Origin: Lewinellaceae bacterium SD302 | Lineage (GTDB): Bacteria; Bacteroidota; Bacteroidia; Chitinophagales; Saprospiraceae | Direction of reading: 5' to 3' | Assembly: GCA_002591745.1 (NCBI GenBank) | Contig: PDLQ01000002.1 | Span: forward strand, 225,741-289,740 | DNA length: 64,000 bases | Shown here: piece after piece, positions 34,284-43,812 of the stretch | Layout of the letters: each line of letters opens with the position of its first letter | How positions within the stretch are numbered: the first letter of the stretch is position 1 | The notes under the pieces: generated by a model | Database searches by the model: none | Seen by the model: only the letters and a program-made list of their open reading frames with translations | What the model was told of the DNA's origin: nothing | Program-made: the position numbers and the translations under genes

Positions 34284-35864
34284 GTGCAGATAACCGAACA
34301 GGACATCCGGCGATTAGCCATCGGCTATTTACGCCTCCACTACAAATACCGCCCACGTAAGAACTGGAACGGTATTCAGGTGGTGGATCGGGAGCACGAA
34401 TACGAGGGCATTACCATCGATGCGCGACTAACCTACGAAGAGAGCGACGATAAAATATTCGTCGCCACCGTTGAGGCCAGTAGCCTGGACAAAGCCCGTG
34501 AGGTTTTCTACCGTCATCATTGGTTCCGGTTGCTTTTCGAGAGCCTGACGCTCGCGTTGATTGCCCTGGCGGTGGTAATTGGTCCATTGGGCAATGCCTG
34601 GTACGGCTGGCTGGAAAGCGGCGGGGTCAGTAGCAACCTCATCGCCGGATTTTATTTAACCATCGGGCTGTGGACTTTTTTCATGCTACTGCTGCAGATT
34701 AGTTTCGTAGGCCGCTACCGCTATATCTACGCCGTGGAGCAGTTCAAACTCTTCCACGCCGACGATCAGTGGATCGCTTACGACACTGCTCTTTTTGAAG
34801 CTCACGAAGACAAGCGGTTCATGGAATTGGAACGCCAATGCGTCCGCTATGGATTTGGCATTATGGAGGTGGAGCGCGATCGCGATGTACGAGTGCTGGT
34901 GGCTCCCAAACGCGGGGATTACTTCGAAAATAAACGTCGCCGAATATCGCCACTAACCGAGACGCTCGCCAAAGCCCCCGTAGTCGGGGCGGCCCTTAGC
35001 AAGCGGTTGGGCAGGCCAACGGAGGTGGATAAAACCATCACTTTTGAGGACCCTTTCAAAGATATTGAATTCGGCGGCCAAATGCCCTCGCCTAAGCCGG
35101 ATGAGGTAGAGTCCGTGAAGACTTCAGCTGCTGGAGGGCGCGAGAAGAAGTTTTTTGACTATCAAAGTAGCATTGCTGGTTTCAGAACCCGTTACGGGCA
35201 GTTCCTGAGCAGCCTCATGCCGGGATTTATGAAAGACAATCCCGGCTTTTTCAACCCGCCCCAGGGCTGGCGCAACTGGTTTCTTTTCGCTCTCATCCTG
35301 AATTTCGGCATCATCGGCTGGCAAATCACGAGCCGGGAGGTCAACGAGGCCAAAGTATCTGAACTTGATGGTCTCAAACTGGAAAAACTCTACAGATACC
35401 GCAACCCCACCGATCTGGAAGCGGAAGCCGAACTCAACGACTTTTCCACCGAATCCGACGAATACCTGACTACTGTTCCCCCCTCCGAAGAGGACCAGGT
35501 GCTTGATGAAGAAATCCTGGCCACTCTGGAGCCAGCTGCTTCTGGAACCGATGTCCGCTACTATCGGATCACGGCGACCAACGATACGCTGGTACGGGAC
35601 ATTTGCCCTCGCTTCGGTGATCCCACAACTACCCGCTACGCGTTGATCTTCGGTCGCTATAATAATTTGGATACTGCCCTGGATGCTGCCTTCGAGCTTC
35701 ATCGCCAGGGTGACCTGGATGTAAGCGTTGCTGCCGGTGACTGCCTGCGGGAAACCGCTACGCCTTATCTGATTATGCTTGGCTTGCCCTCAGCCAATGA
35801 GAGCGAGGTAAACCTCAGGTTCCGGCAAATGCGGCAGTACGGTGTAGAGATTCTAGGCTTTTAA
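34284..35864 (+). CDS. Membrane protein with three transmembrane segments and a possible SPOR-like C-terminus
   Basis: The 526-residue protein starts at a GTG (MQITEQDIRRLAIGYLRLHY). An N-terminal soluble domain (about 80 residues) is followed by two transmembrane helices (near 84-102 and 118-141), a soluble middle part and a third helix near 333-349. The end (YALIFGRYNNLDTALDAAFE...LRFRQMRQYGVEILGF) has the feel of a SPOR or tubular-lipoprotein repeat that binds peptidoglycan, but I am not certain. The dispersed word lies in the coding region at 35163-35172 (encoding QSSIAG). Function is unknown. Confidence 0.6.
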   Translation: MQITEQDIRRLAIGYLRLHYKYRPRKNWNGIQVVDREHEYEGITIDARLTYEESDDKIFVATVEASSLDKAREVFYRHHWFRLLFESLTLALIALAVVIGPLGNAWYGWLESGGVSSNLIAGFYLTIGLWTFFMLLLQISFVGRYRYIYAVEQFKLFHADDQWIAYDTALFEAHEDKRFMELERQCVRYGFGIMEVERDRDVRVLVAPKRGDYFENKRRRISPLTETLAKAPVVGAALSKRLGRPTEVDKTITFEDPFKDIEFGGQMPSPKPDEVESVKTSAAGGREKKFFDYQSSIAGFRTRYGQFLSSLMPGFMKDNPGFFNPPQGWRNWFLFALILNFGIIGWQITSREVNEAKVSELDGLKLEKLYRYRNPTDLEAEAELNDFSTESDEYLTTVPPSEEDQVLDEEILATLEPAASGTDVRYYRITATNDTLVRDICPRFGDPTTTRYALIFGRYNNLDTALDAAFELHRQGDLDVSVAAGDCLRETATPYLIMLGLPSANESEVNLRFRQMRQYGVEILGF

Positions 35865-35938
35865 CCAGCTACATAACTTGGGCCGGAGGTCCGCTATCGT
35901 GGGTGGCAACAACTCACGAGGTTAAGAAAAAACAACCA

Positions 35939-36538
35939 ATGAAATATTTACTTTTCCCACTTCTCCTGATGATAGCCTTCTTTACCGCCTGCCAATCTGA
36001 AGGTACTGATGAAGTGAACACTAAAACAACTACGAATACCAACGTTACCCCCATCGACCTCACTGATTATCAGCTCACTCCTTCTACCAACGGTTGGCAA
36101 CTGGCCGAACGAATCAGTGAGGAAGGGGAGATAATCAGGAACGGCTACGTGGATTCCCGTGGTTTTCAGCAAGGCAGCTGGACCAGCTGGGAAGGACCCC
36201 GCTCTCCTTCGGTGGTAGAAAATTACGTAGACGGTAAGCTGCACGGTGCCCGTGTCGAGTTTGATCCAGTGGGCCGTCTCCGCAAGATCGAGCATTACAA
36301 AATGGGGGTATTAGATGGCCGTTACGCCGAGTTCCGCGCCGCTATCCCACAGGTAACGGCGACCTACCGCGACGGCGAATACCACGGGACCTACCGGGCC
36401 CATACCCTTCAGAACGGCAAGGTCAACCGAACCATAGAGTATCGCAATGGAAAACAGGACGGGCCGATGCGCTGGTATAATGACGATGAGGAATTGATCC
36501 AGGAAAGGACATATAAGAACGGGGAATTGATGGATTAA
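35939..36538 (+). CDS. YwqK/MORN-like repeat lipoprotein
   Basis: From the ATG at 35939 the protein is 199 residues with a lipoprotein signal (MKYLLFPLLLMIAFFTAC, Cys at residue 18 then QSEGTDE). The longer frame from 35903 adds 12 residues and is unlikely. The rest consists of short repeats of the form GYVDSRGFQQGSWTSWEG, ENYVDGKLHGARVEFDPVGR, TYRDGEYHGTYRAHTLQNGK and EYRNGKQDGPMRWYNDDEEL, the MORN-like repeats of the YwqK family. YwqK is named after an antitoxin-like protein, but most such lipoproteins have no assigned role. Confidence 0.85.
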   Translation: MKYLLFPLLLMIAFFTACQSEGTDEVNTKTTTNTNVTPIDLTDYQLTPSTNGWQLAERISEEGEIIRNGYVDSRGFQQGSWTSWEGPRSPSVVENYVDGKLHGARVEFDPVGRLRKIEHYKMGVLDGRYAEFRAAIPQVTATYRDGEYHGTYRAHTLQNGKVNRTIEYRNGKQDGPMRWYNDDEELIQERTYKNGELMD

Positions 36539-36699
36539 AAAAATGATCCCCGCTTTTCCTTGCCCAGGCCCCTAACATTCCGGAAATTTGCCAAAATTTA
36601 TAAAGTAGGTTATAATTCAAGGAACAATCCCTTGTCTTGTACCTTTACTTTAGGACGGTTTACCACCGTGTCATCACCTGACCAGCAGCTTTTTAGAAC

Positions 36700-39489
36700 A
36701 TGAGTGATTTTTCGCACATCGCCAACGCCCATCCGGAATACATCGAGGGCCTTTATCAGCAATACGCCGAGGACCCCCAGAGTGTAGAGGAAAGCTGGCG
36801 CGATTTTTTCCTGGGGTTTGATTACGGCCACCAGAACGGAAATGGCACAGTTACTTCGACCCCCTCTCCAAATAAAGGTGATCATGAGCTCGACTTCGAG
36901 CACCTGGCCAAGGAATTGCGCGTACTGGCCTTGATCAAGGCTTACCGCATGCGCGGCCATATGGACGCCCACGTCGACCCCGTTGGTGAATTTGTCGACC
37001 CTGATTCCAAACTAGACCTCAGTGATTTCGATCTCGATGGCACCGACCCGGATACCGTGTTCTACTCCGCCAAGGAAATCGGCATGGCCCCTTCCAGCCT
37101 GCGTGCTATCGTAGATAATCTCCAGCGCATCTATTGCTCCTCCATCGGTTTCGAATACCATTACATGGCGGACCGCACAAAGCGCCGCTGGCTAAGAAGC
37201 AGGATTGAAGGAAGCCACCCGGAAAAAGCCTACGGACTAGGCTTGGATAAAAAGCGCCGCATCCTGGAAAAACTCAACGGAGCCGTTGGCTTCGAGGATT
37301 TTCTCAAGAAGAAATACATTGCTCAGAAACGCTTCGGTCTCGAAGGAGGAGAAGCTACGATCGTTGGACTGGATGCCATCATCACCAAGGCTACCAACAG
37401 TGGTGCCAAGGAGATCGTGATCGGCATGGCCCACCGCGGTCGCCTCAACGTACTGACTAATATCATGGGCAAGACCTATGATACCATCTTCAGTGAATTT
37501 GAAGGAGTTGTACCCAACGAGGTACAAGGTGACGGTGACGTAAAATACCACCTCGGTTACAGTTCTATCGTAGAAACACCGGGTGGTGAGCGGGTACATC
37601 TGAAACTGGTGCCTAATCCCAGTCACCTGGAGGCCGTAGGTCCGGTAGTGGAGGGCTTCGCCCGCGCCAAGGCAGACATGCTCTACGACAACGACTACGA
37701 CCAGATCCTACCCTTACTCCTCCACGGCGATGCCGCCGTAGCCGGTCAGGGTGTGGTCTACGAAACCGTACAGATGAGTGAGTTGGATGGCTACACCACC
37801 GGTGGTACCATTCACGTAGTCATCAATAACCAGGTAGGTTTCACTACTGATTACGAAGATGCCCGTTCCAGCCTCTACGCCACGGGCGCGGCCAACGTGG
37901 TAGACGCCCCGATCTTTCACGTCAACGGTGATGATCCCGAAGCCGTCGTTTTCGCCTGTGAGCTGGCCTATGAGTTCCGTCAGGAGTTCAACCAGGACGT
38001 ATTTATCGACATTTTTTGCTACCGCAAACACGGACATAACGAAGGTGACGATCCGGCCTATACCCAACCAGGACTCTACGACCGCATTAAAAAACACGAC
38101 GATCCCCGCAAGATCTATACCGATCGCCTGGTGGAACGTGGAGACCTGGAGCGCAAGCTGGCCGAGGAAATGGAGACGCAATTCAACGAACATCTCCAGG
38201 AGCGCTTCGATGAGGTCAAGCAGAATAAGCTCGAGTACAAATATCAGGAACCCGAACAGGCCTGGCGAGAACTGGACCGTGGTGCCCGTACGAATGAACA
38301 CTTCGCTCAAAGTCCCGAAACCGGGATCAGCGAAGATGAAATGAACGGCATCCTCGATCACCTGACCGATATTCCCGACGACTTCCAGCCCATCAATAAA
38401 GTTGGCCGCCTCTTCAAGAATTTCAAGAAGATGCGTGAAGAAGATCGCCTGGACTGGGCCGCTGGTGAACTGAGCGCCTATGCTTCCATGCTTCTGGATC
38501 AACACGATATTCGCTTCAGTGGTCAGGACGTACGCCGGGGTACTTTTAGCCACCGCCATGCTGTCTTGAATGGTAAGGAGGGTAAAAAGACCTATAACCG
38601 GCTTAACGGTATGACCGAAAAGCAAGGCAAACTGCACATTTTTAATTCGCTACTCAGTGAGTTCGCCGTACTCGGATTTGAATACGGATATTCCATGAGC
38701 AGCCCAAAAAACATGGTCATCTGGGAAGCCCAGTTTGGTGATTTCGCCAACGGAGCCAGTACCATGTTCGACCAGTTCATCAGCGCCGGAGAAAGTAAGT
38801 GGCAGCGGATGAGTGGCCTCACTGTTCTTTTGCCCCATGGATACGAGGGCCAGGGGCCGGAACACAGTTCGGCCCGCCCCGAACGCTTTCTGCAACTTTG
38901 TGCGGAGTACAACATGGTGGTGGCCAATACGACTACGCCTGCCAACTTCTTTCACCTGCTTCGTCGCCAAATGGCCTGGAACTGGCGGATGCCCCTCATT
39001 CACATGAGTCCCAAATCTCTGTTGCGAGCTCCGGAAGCCACCAGCAAAATCGCTGATTTTGGTGAAGGCACTCGCTTTCAGGAAATCATCGATGACCCTT
39101 CCGTAAGTACCCGGGGTAACAAGAAAATCAAAACACTGCTACTTTGTAGTGGAAAAATCTACTACAACCTGGCCGCTAAAAAGGCTGAAGATAAACGCGA
39201 TGATGTAGCTATCGTCCGTTTTGAGCAACTCTATCCATTACCCTACGAGCAAGTGCGTAAACTGCTCAAACGCTACTCGGATGCCGAAGTAATCTGGGTA
39301 CAGGAAGAGCCCCGCAATTATGGCTACTGGAGCTTTATGAGCGAACAATTTCTCTATAACGAGGAAATGGGTGTGCACAAGCAGTTGCGCTATGTGGGCC
39401 GTAAAGCAGCGGCTAGCCCCGCCACCGGCTTTAAATTTGTACACGAACGTGAGCAGAAAGAGTTGGTGGATAAAGCGTTTGGAGCTTAA
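36700..39489 (+). CDS. sucA: 2-oxoglutarate dehydrogenase E1 component
   Basis: The 929-residue protein has the N-terminal YIEGLYQQYAEDPQSVEESW segment of long E1 enzymes, the thiamine-diphosphate and substrate histidines in GMAHRGRLNVLTNIM and HGDAAVAGQGVVYET, and a C-terminal transketolase-like half with LLPHGYEGQGPEHSSARPER. SucA decarboxylates 2-oxoglutarate and passes the succinyl group to the E2 lipoyl domain in the citrate cycle. No sucB or lpd gene is next to it. The gene overlaps the convergent membrane-protein gene by 4 bases. The dispersed word is at 39137-39146 in the conserved LLLCSGK. Confidence 0.96.
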   Translation: MSDFSHIANAHPEYIEGLYQQYAEDPQSVEESWRDFFLGFDYGHQNGNGTVTSTPSPNKGDHELDFEHLAKELRVLALIKAYRMRGHMDAHVDPVGEFVDPDSKLDLSDFDLDGTDPDTVFYSAKEIGMAPSSLRAIVDNLQRIYCSSIGFEYHYMADRTKRRWLRSRIEGSHPEKAYGLGLDKKRRILEKLNGAVGFEDFLKKKYIAQKRFGLEGGEATIVGLDAIITKATNSGAKEIVIGMAHRGRLNVLTNIMGKTYDTIFSEFEGVVPNEVQGDGDVKYHLGYSSIVETPGGERVHLKLVPNPSHLEAVGPVVEGFARAKADMLYDNDYDQILPLLLHGDAAVAGQGVVYETVQMSELDGYTTGGTIHVVINNQVGFTTDYEDARSSLYATGAANVVDAPIFHVNGDDPEAVVFACELAYEFRQEFNQDVFIDIFCYRKHGHNEGDDPAYTQPGLYDRIKKHDDPRKIYTDRLVERGDLERKLAEEMETQFNEHLQERFDEVKQNKLEYKYQEPEQAWRELDRGARTNEHFAQSPETGISEDEMNGILDHLTDIPDDFQPINKVGRLFKNFKKMREEDRLDWAAGELSAYASMLLDQHDIRFSGQDVRRGTFSHRHAVLNGKEGKKTYNRLNGMTEKQGKLHIFNSLLSEFAVLGFEYGYSMSSPKNMVIWEAQFGDFANGASTMFDQFISAGESKWQRMSGLTVLLPHGYEGQGPEHSSARPERFLQLCAEYNMVVANTTTPANFFHLLRRQMAWNWRMPLIHMSPKSLLRAPEATSKIADFGEGTRFQEIIDDPSVSTRGNKKIKTLLLCSGKIYYNLAAKKAEDKRDDVAIVRFEQLYPLPYEQVRKLLKRYSDAEVIWVQEEPRNYGYWSFMSEQFLYNEEMGVHKQLRYVGRKAAASPATGFKFVHEREQKELVDKAFGA

Positions 39490-41120
39490 CCCTCCCCGCC
39501 GTAATCCACCGAAGCATCCGGCTTGCCACCGGCCGGCTTATGAAAAACGCCCATAATCGGCTCACCCAGAACATCAATGATGAAGTAGGGGGCGTCGTGG
39601 GGCGGCTCTTGGTCGATAAACTGCCGGTGGGCCTCCGGTCGGCGGAAATTCGAGAGGTAATAACCATTGTAATCATCGCCGAAATCATACTTGATCTTGG
39701 CTCTCTCCTCTTCCGGCAGATAGAGGACATTATACCAACAATTGCGGGTGTTACCCACTACTCGGGCAACCTCCCCGTCGGGAGTTCGGCGAGCAATTTC
39801 CTTCAAAGCACTGTAAAAACTGAGCCCCCAATAGTCCATGTCGAAACGCTTGGTCAGGTTATCGCCGGCCAAAGCATTGAAATAAACCTGCTGATGAGGA
39901 TGGACGATCATAATGAACGCCAGCATCCAGGCCAGGTTGCCGTATAGCAGTGCCTGAAATACTTTTCGCCACTTGCCTTTGCTGTGGTTACTCACGTATT
40001 GCCAGGCTACTACGGCCAGGTAAACCAGTGCGGGATAAACAAAATACAGGTGCCGCCAGCCATTGTATAGATTAGAGCCAAGTACGATAACGGCCAGAAT
40101 CGGCCCTACACCGAGGCCTAGCTGAGCCAGGTCGAGTCTTTCGTTTCCATCTTGCCAGAATTTTTTGTGGCTCCAAAGTAGCAATGCCTGACGTTTGACG
40201 AGGAGCAAAATGCCTGCGACGATCAATCCCAGTACTGCTAGTGGTATAGTGATTGCCATCCAGGCCGGGATGTACCAGGGTGGCGTTTCATCTCCGGGAA
40301 TCCATTCATTGAAGATCAGGTTGGACGAACCCCAGTCGAATTTGGACATCGAACCCCATACTTCGACAATCCGGGACATTGGATCTTCCCAGAGTAAGGG
40401 GAAGAGAGCGATGAAAATCAATAGGCTCAATCCACTGTAAACAGTCATCTGTGCGAGCGTCTTGCCCCAGTTTTTTTGCTCTTGAATGAGTTGCAATACC
40501 AGCATGAACAAGGTCATCAGTGGCAGAAACATGGACGGGAGGCGGGTGTTGAGTACTGCTCCGGTAGCCAGGGCGTGCACGAGTAAACTGGCCCAGCTGC
40601 GACTGCGTAAAAACCAGGCCAGAGAAGCGGTGCCGTAGACGTAAAAGGCCAGCACCACTAAATCCTTGGGGTTATAAAATGAGTTAGCGAATATTCTGGG
40701 GGTCAGTACCAGTATAGCCGTTCCGAGTAGCGGTAGCTGCCAACCTCCGAAGCGACCTTTAAGGGTGCGGTAAAAAGCCAGGCAGGCTAGCCAGAACAAT
40801 AGAAATACCAGGTAGTGCCGTACCTGAAATGCCAGCCGGAGATCACCTTTTTCATAGCCAAGAAATTCAGCAATGAAGGTGGCGGCCATGCCATACATCA
40901 TGGAGTAATGACGCCAATTATAAGTCTCCAGCTCGTGATCTGGCCGATAAGGTTCGTAATCTTCAATCCCGAGTTTTTTGGCGGCGTAGTCCAGTTGTAC
41001 CTCGGCGTGCTGTACCTGGACGATCTCGTCGGTGGAAACGCCATAATCGGGAATGATCAACAGGCCCACTAACAGGTAGAGAAAAAAGAGGGCGATTGGC
41101 AGGGGATTCAGTTTTTCCAA
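39486..41120 (-). CDS. Polytopic glycosyltransferase-39-like membrane protein
   Basis: The 544-residue protein has about eleven hydrophobic segments. The first periplasmic loop begins with YGVSTDEIVQVQHAEVQLDY, an acidic D31-E32 motif as in GT39/ArnT-type and other lipid-linked sugar transferases (GT-C fold). The second half carries a soluble-looking loop (NEWIPGDETPPWYIPAW) and a C-terminal soluble tail (ARRTPDGEVARVVGNTRNCW). It probably uses a polyprenyl-phosphate sugar on the outer face of the inner membrane. It overlaps the upstream kinase/RapZ gene by 13 bases, so they are translationally coupled. The dispersed word lies in frame at 40174-40183. Confidence 0.75.
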   Translation of the reverse strand: MEKLNPLPIALFFLYLLVGLLIIPDYGVSTDEIVQVQHAEVQLDYAAKKLGIEDYEPYRPDHELETYNWRHYSMMYGMAATFIAEFLGYEKGDLRLAFQVRHYLVFLLFWLACLAFYRTLKGRFGGWQLPLLGTAILVLTPRIFANSFYNPKDLVVLAFYVYGTASLAWFLRSRSWASLLVHALATGAVLNTRLPSMFLPLMTLFMLVLQLIQEQKNWGKTLAQMTVYSGLSLLIFIALFPLLWEDPMSRIVEVWGSMSKFDWGSSNLIFNEWIPGDETPPWYIPAWMAITIPLAVLGLIVAGILLLVKRQALLLWSHKKFWQDGNERLDLAQLGLGVGPILAVIVLGSNLYNGWRHLYFVYPALVYLAVVAWQYVSNHSKGKWRKVFQALLYGNLAWMLAFIMIVHPHQQVYFNALAGDNLTKRFDMDYWGLSFYSALKEIARRTPDGEVARVVGNTRNCWYNVLYLPEEERAKIKYDFGDDYNGYYLSNFRRPEAHRQFIDQEPPHDAPYFIIDVLGEPIMGVFHKPAGGKPDASVDYGGEG

Positions 41121-42559
41121 TTTTTCTTCTCTTGTTCGATGTGATGGAGGTCTACCTCAACGCCGTATTTTTTGCGCAGGTGGGCGGTTAGTTGGTCAGC
41201 GGCATAAACGCTGCGGTGTTGGCCGCCCGTACAGCCAAAAGACACTTGCAGGTGGGTGAAACTACGGTCGATATAATTTTCCACTGCGGGGTCTACAATA
41301 CGGAAGACATTTTGCAGGAAATCCGGCATCTGGCTGTGATGATTCAAAAAATTGATCACGGCTTCGTCGCGGCCAGTTTGTTTTTTGTAAGGTTCGTATC
41401 TACCCGGATTGTGTAGGGCCCGGCAGTCAAAGATGAAACCTCCGCCATTCCCGCTTTCATCGGCAGGGATACCCCCTTTTTTATAGCTGAAGCTGGCCAC
41501 GCTCACTTTCAACAGGCTGGAACTGCCCCTGATTTTATCGAAGGGTTCGAATTGCTTATCATCGATCAGCTGACGCAGGGCGCGGGTCAGTTCCGGAAGC
41601 TCCGGTACCAGTTTGTCATTGGTGAGTAGCCAATCCAGATTGCGGAGGGCAAAGGGGATAGACTGCAGAAAATGCTCTTTACGTTCGTAAAGGCCCCGAA
41701 AGCCGTAAGCCCCCAAAACCTGCAGACAACGGATGAAAACAAAGCCGTAGTAGTGTTCGCTGAAAGCTTTACGATCCAGATCAATAAGTTCGCCGGCGGC
41801 ATCCAGGTAGTGCTCCAGCAGTTTGGTGCGAATGTCTTCGGGAAGATTAGCTTTGGCCTGGAAAAGCAGACTTGCCAGGTCATATTGCAGAGCACCCCGG
41901 CGACCGCCCTGGTAGTCGATGAAAACCGGTTCTCCGGACTTGACCATAATGTTGCGGGTCTGAAAATCGCGGAACATGAAGTAGTTGCCATCAGCTTCCA
42001 GCAGGTAGTCTGCCAGGCGTTCGGCGTCGGTTTCCAGGGCGTCTTCGTCGAAGTCGACGCCGGCCAGTTTCAGGAAATAGTACTTGAAATAGTTAAAATC
42101 CCAACGGATGCTTTGTCGATCGAAGGCAGCCCTGGGATAGCACTTGCTATAGTCCAGTTCCTTCCCGCCGATGATCTGAAGGCGGGCCAGTTGTTCCACC
42201 ACCCGCTGGTAAATCTTGGTGAGGTAGTCGGGCCAGTAATCGCCTCGTTGCAGCAGGTAGCTGTAAAGGGTGGTACTACCCAGGTCTTCCTGAAGGTATA
42301 TGTGTTGATTCAGGTCGGTGGCGTAGATTTCCGGAACGGGCAAATCCAACGCTTTGAAATGGCGGGAAAAGCTGATGAAAGCTTCGTTCTCCCTGGCATC
42401 CAGGTGATAGGCCCCGATGGCGACCTTATCGCCAGCCTGCAGGCGGTAGTACATCCTTTTTGAGCCGCTGGGGGCCAGTGGTAGCAATAGTTCGGCCGGC
42501 CGACCCGCCCACTGGGTGAAAAGGCGATTGAGATCGGATTCTATGGCGAGATTGGACAT
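41108..42559 (-). CDS. AmgK-like sugar kinase fused to a RapZ C-terminal domain
   Basis: From the ATG at 42559 the protein is 483 residues. The frame to 42607 adds 16 residues that do not fit. Residues 1-330 are an aminoglycoside-phosphotransferase-fold kinase resembling AmgK, the anomeric kinase of cell-wall amino sugars: LPLAPSGSKRMYYRLQAGDK, IYLQEDLGSTTLYSYL, the catalytic loop FRDFQTRNIMV at 196-206 (HRD is FRD, but Asp198 and Asn203 are kept) and FIDYQGGRRGALQYDLASLL at 214. Residues 350-483 form a RapZ C-terminal domain: GGFIFDCRALHNPGRYEPYK and SFGCTGGQHRSVYAADQL. In E. coli this domain senses glucosamine-6-phosphate. The fusion occurs in other Bacteroidota. Confidence 0.85.
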   Translation of the reverse strand: MSNLAIESDLNRLFTQWAGRPAELLLPLAPSGSKRMYYRLQAGDKVAIGAYHLDARENEAFISFSRHFKALDLPVPEIYATDLNQHIYLQEDLGSTTLYSYLLQRGDYWPDYLTKIYQRVVEQLARLQIIGGKELDYSKCYPRAAFDRQSIRWDFNYFKYYFLKLAGVDFDEDALETDAERLADYLLEADGNYFMFRDFQTRNIMVKSGEPVFIDYQGGRRGALQYDLASLLFQAKANLPEDIRTKLLEHYLDAAGELIDLDRKAFSEHYYGFVFIRCLQVLGAYGFRGLYERKEHFLQSIPFALRNLDWLLTNDKLVPELPELTRALRQLIDDKQFEPFDKIRGSSSLLKVSVASFSYKKGGIPADESGNGGGFIFDCRALHNPGRYEPYKKQTGRDEAVINFLNHHSQMPDFLQNVFRIVDPAVENYIDRSFTHLQVSFGCTGGQHRSVYAADQLTAHLRKKYGVEVDLHHIEQEKKNWKN

Positions 42560-42563
42560 GGGG

Positions 42564-42571
42564 CGAAGGTA
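42564..42571 (-). promoter_or_regulatory. -7 box abutting the kinase/RapZ start
   Basis: On the minus strand TACCTTCG is followed by CCCC and the ATG at 42559, a 4-base spacing like that of the RlmI-like gene and the endonuclease. No -33 element is evident at the right distance. Confidence 0.4.
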
Positions 42572-42847
42572 AGGAGTTCTAAAACACAAGTGTAACAGGG
42601 AGCACAAGTTTCCCCAAGTAAAATTAACCTGGCTACGCTATCCGCAGGCTTCAGTACATCGAATAGCTAATCTAAGGTAGATAGCAATACCATTAAATAT
42701 CCCGTGCTACTTGTATCTCTTGTGTGCTTATGTTTTATGTAGTGTACTTGGTAACATGCTCTACTTGCTAAATGACAGACATAATTAGGCTGAATGGTTA
42801 AATCGCCCGTATCAACCATAACCAGCCAATAAGCGTTACCTCCCACG

Positions 42848-43591
42848 ATGGAAATATGGCAATACCTCATCTTGGTCCTAAGTGTACTGCTGGGTGGCGG
42901 CGTTAGCTGGTGGCTGGTCGATGAGGACGAACGCTGGCAAGGAATTCTTCCGCTACTGCTTTCCTTCAGTGGCGCTTATTTGCTGGGGATCGTAGCCCTG
43001 GAACTGATTCCGGAGACCTTCAGCGGGCATTTTCACGGTCTTGGATTGTTTTTGTTGCTGGGGTTTGTGATTCAATTATTATTGGAAAGTCTCAGTGAAG
43101 GAGTGGAACACGGCCACGTACACGCCCGAAAAAACGCGGCAGCCAGTTATGGAATCCAGGTTATGCTGGGTCTGAGCCTGCACGCTTTCCTGGAAGGCTT
43201 ACCACTGGCAGGTACCGAAACCATTGTTCATGCCCACGGTACACACAGTGGAATGGAGAATCTTTTCTCGGGGATCGTCATGCATAAAGTACCCGCGGCC
43301 TTCGCATTGGCATTGCTACTTCGTCAGTCCGGATACTCTAAATTATTTGGATTTATCTGTCTGGCGGGCTTTGCCCTGATGTCCCCCCTCGGAGCCTGGG
43401 TCGGTAGCAGTCTGATGCTTTCGGAGGTTTGGTATCACCGGGTGATGGCTTTGGTGATCGGCTCACTTTTGCACGTTTCCACGACTATTCTTTTCGAGGC
43501 CGATAGCACTACCCATCACCGGATCAGTGGCAAGAAGTTATTGATCATTATTGTAGCGATGAGTATCGCCTGGCTGACGGCCCACGGATAA
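42848..43591 (+). CDS. ZIP-family metal transporter
   Basis: The 247-residue membrane protein has the paired metal-site helices of ZIP transporters: SLHAFLEGLPLAG (His112, Glu116) and IVMHKVPAAFALALLL (His146, Lys147). A His-rich loop (VEHGHVHARK) lies between helices III and IV, and another (VHAHGTHSGMEN) after helix IV. ZIP proteins move divalent metals, usually zinc or iron, into the cytoplasm. Seven to eight hydrophobic segments can be drawn. The gene is divergent from the kinase/RapZ gene across 288 bases that hold no other gene. Confidence 0.9.
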   Translation: MEIWQYLILVLSVLLGGGVSWWLVDEDERWQGILPLLLSFSGAYLLGIVALELIPETFSGHFHGLGLFLLLGFVIQLLLESLSEGVEHGHVHARKNAAASYGIQVMLGLSLHAFLEGLPLAGTETIVHAHGTHSGMENLFSGIVMHKVPAAFALALLLRQSGYSKLFGFICLAGFALMSPLGAWVGSSLMLSEVWYHRVMALVIGSLLHVSTTILFEADSTTHHRISGKKLLIIIVAMSIAWLTAHG

Positions 43592-43812
43592 TGAACCTGC
43601 TACAATTCCGTTGTCTATTCGGCTTTTTTCCTAACTTGCGTCGTCTCACGTAGACTAAGACCCAGATCCGACATCCTTTATTTGGTTGTCGGCACACCGA
43701 TTACGCCGTCCCGGAAAAAAGAATTTTTGCTTTGGTTGCCTTACACAACTAGTTGAGGCAATCCGTCTTCGTCGTTTTAATCGTATCATGCCAAATTCAA
43801 GGTGGAATCAAT

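Noticed and set aside
35939..36538. YwqK-like lipoprotein as the antitoxin of a toxin-antitoxin pair
   Set aside because: No toxin gene is adjacent, and the lipoprotein signal puts it in the envelope.
37714..38637. Minus-strand open frame of 307 codons inside sucA
   Set aside because: Opposite strand of a strongly conserved gene; its hydrophobic look comes from reading the reverse of an acidic protein.
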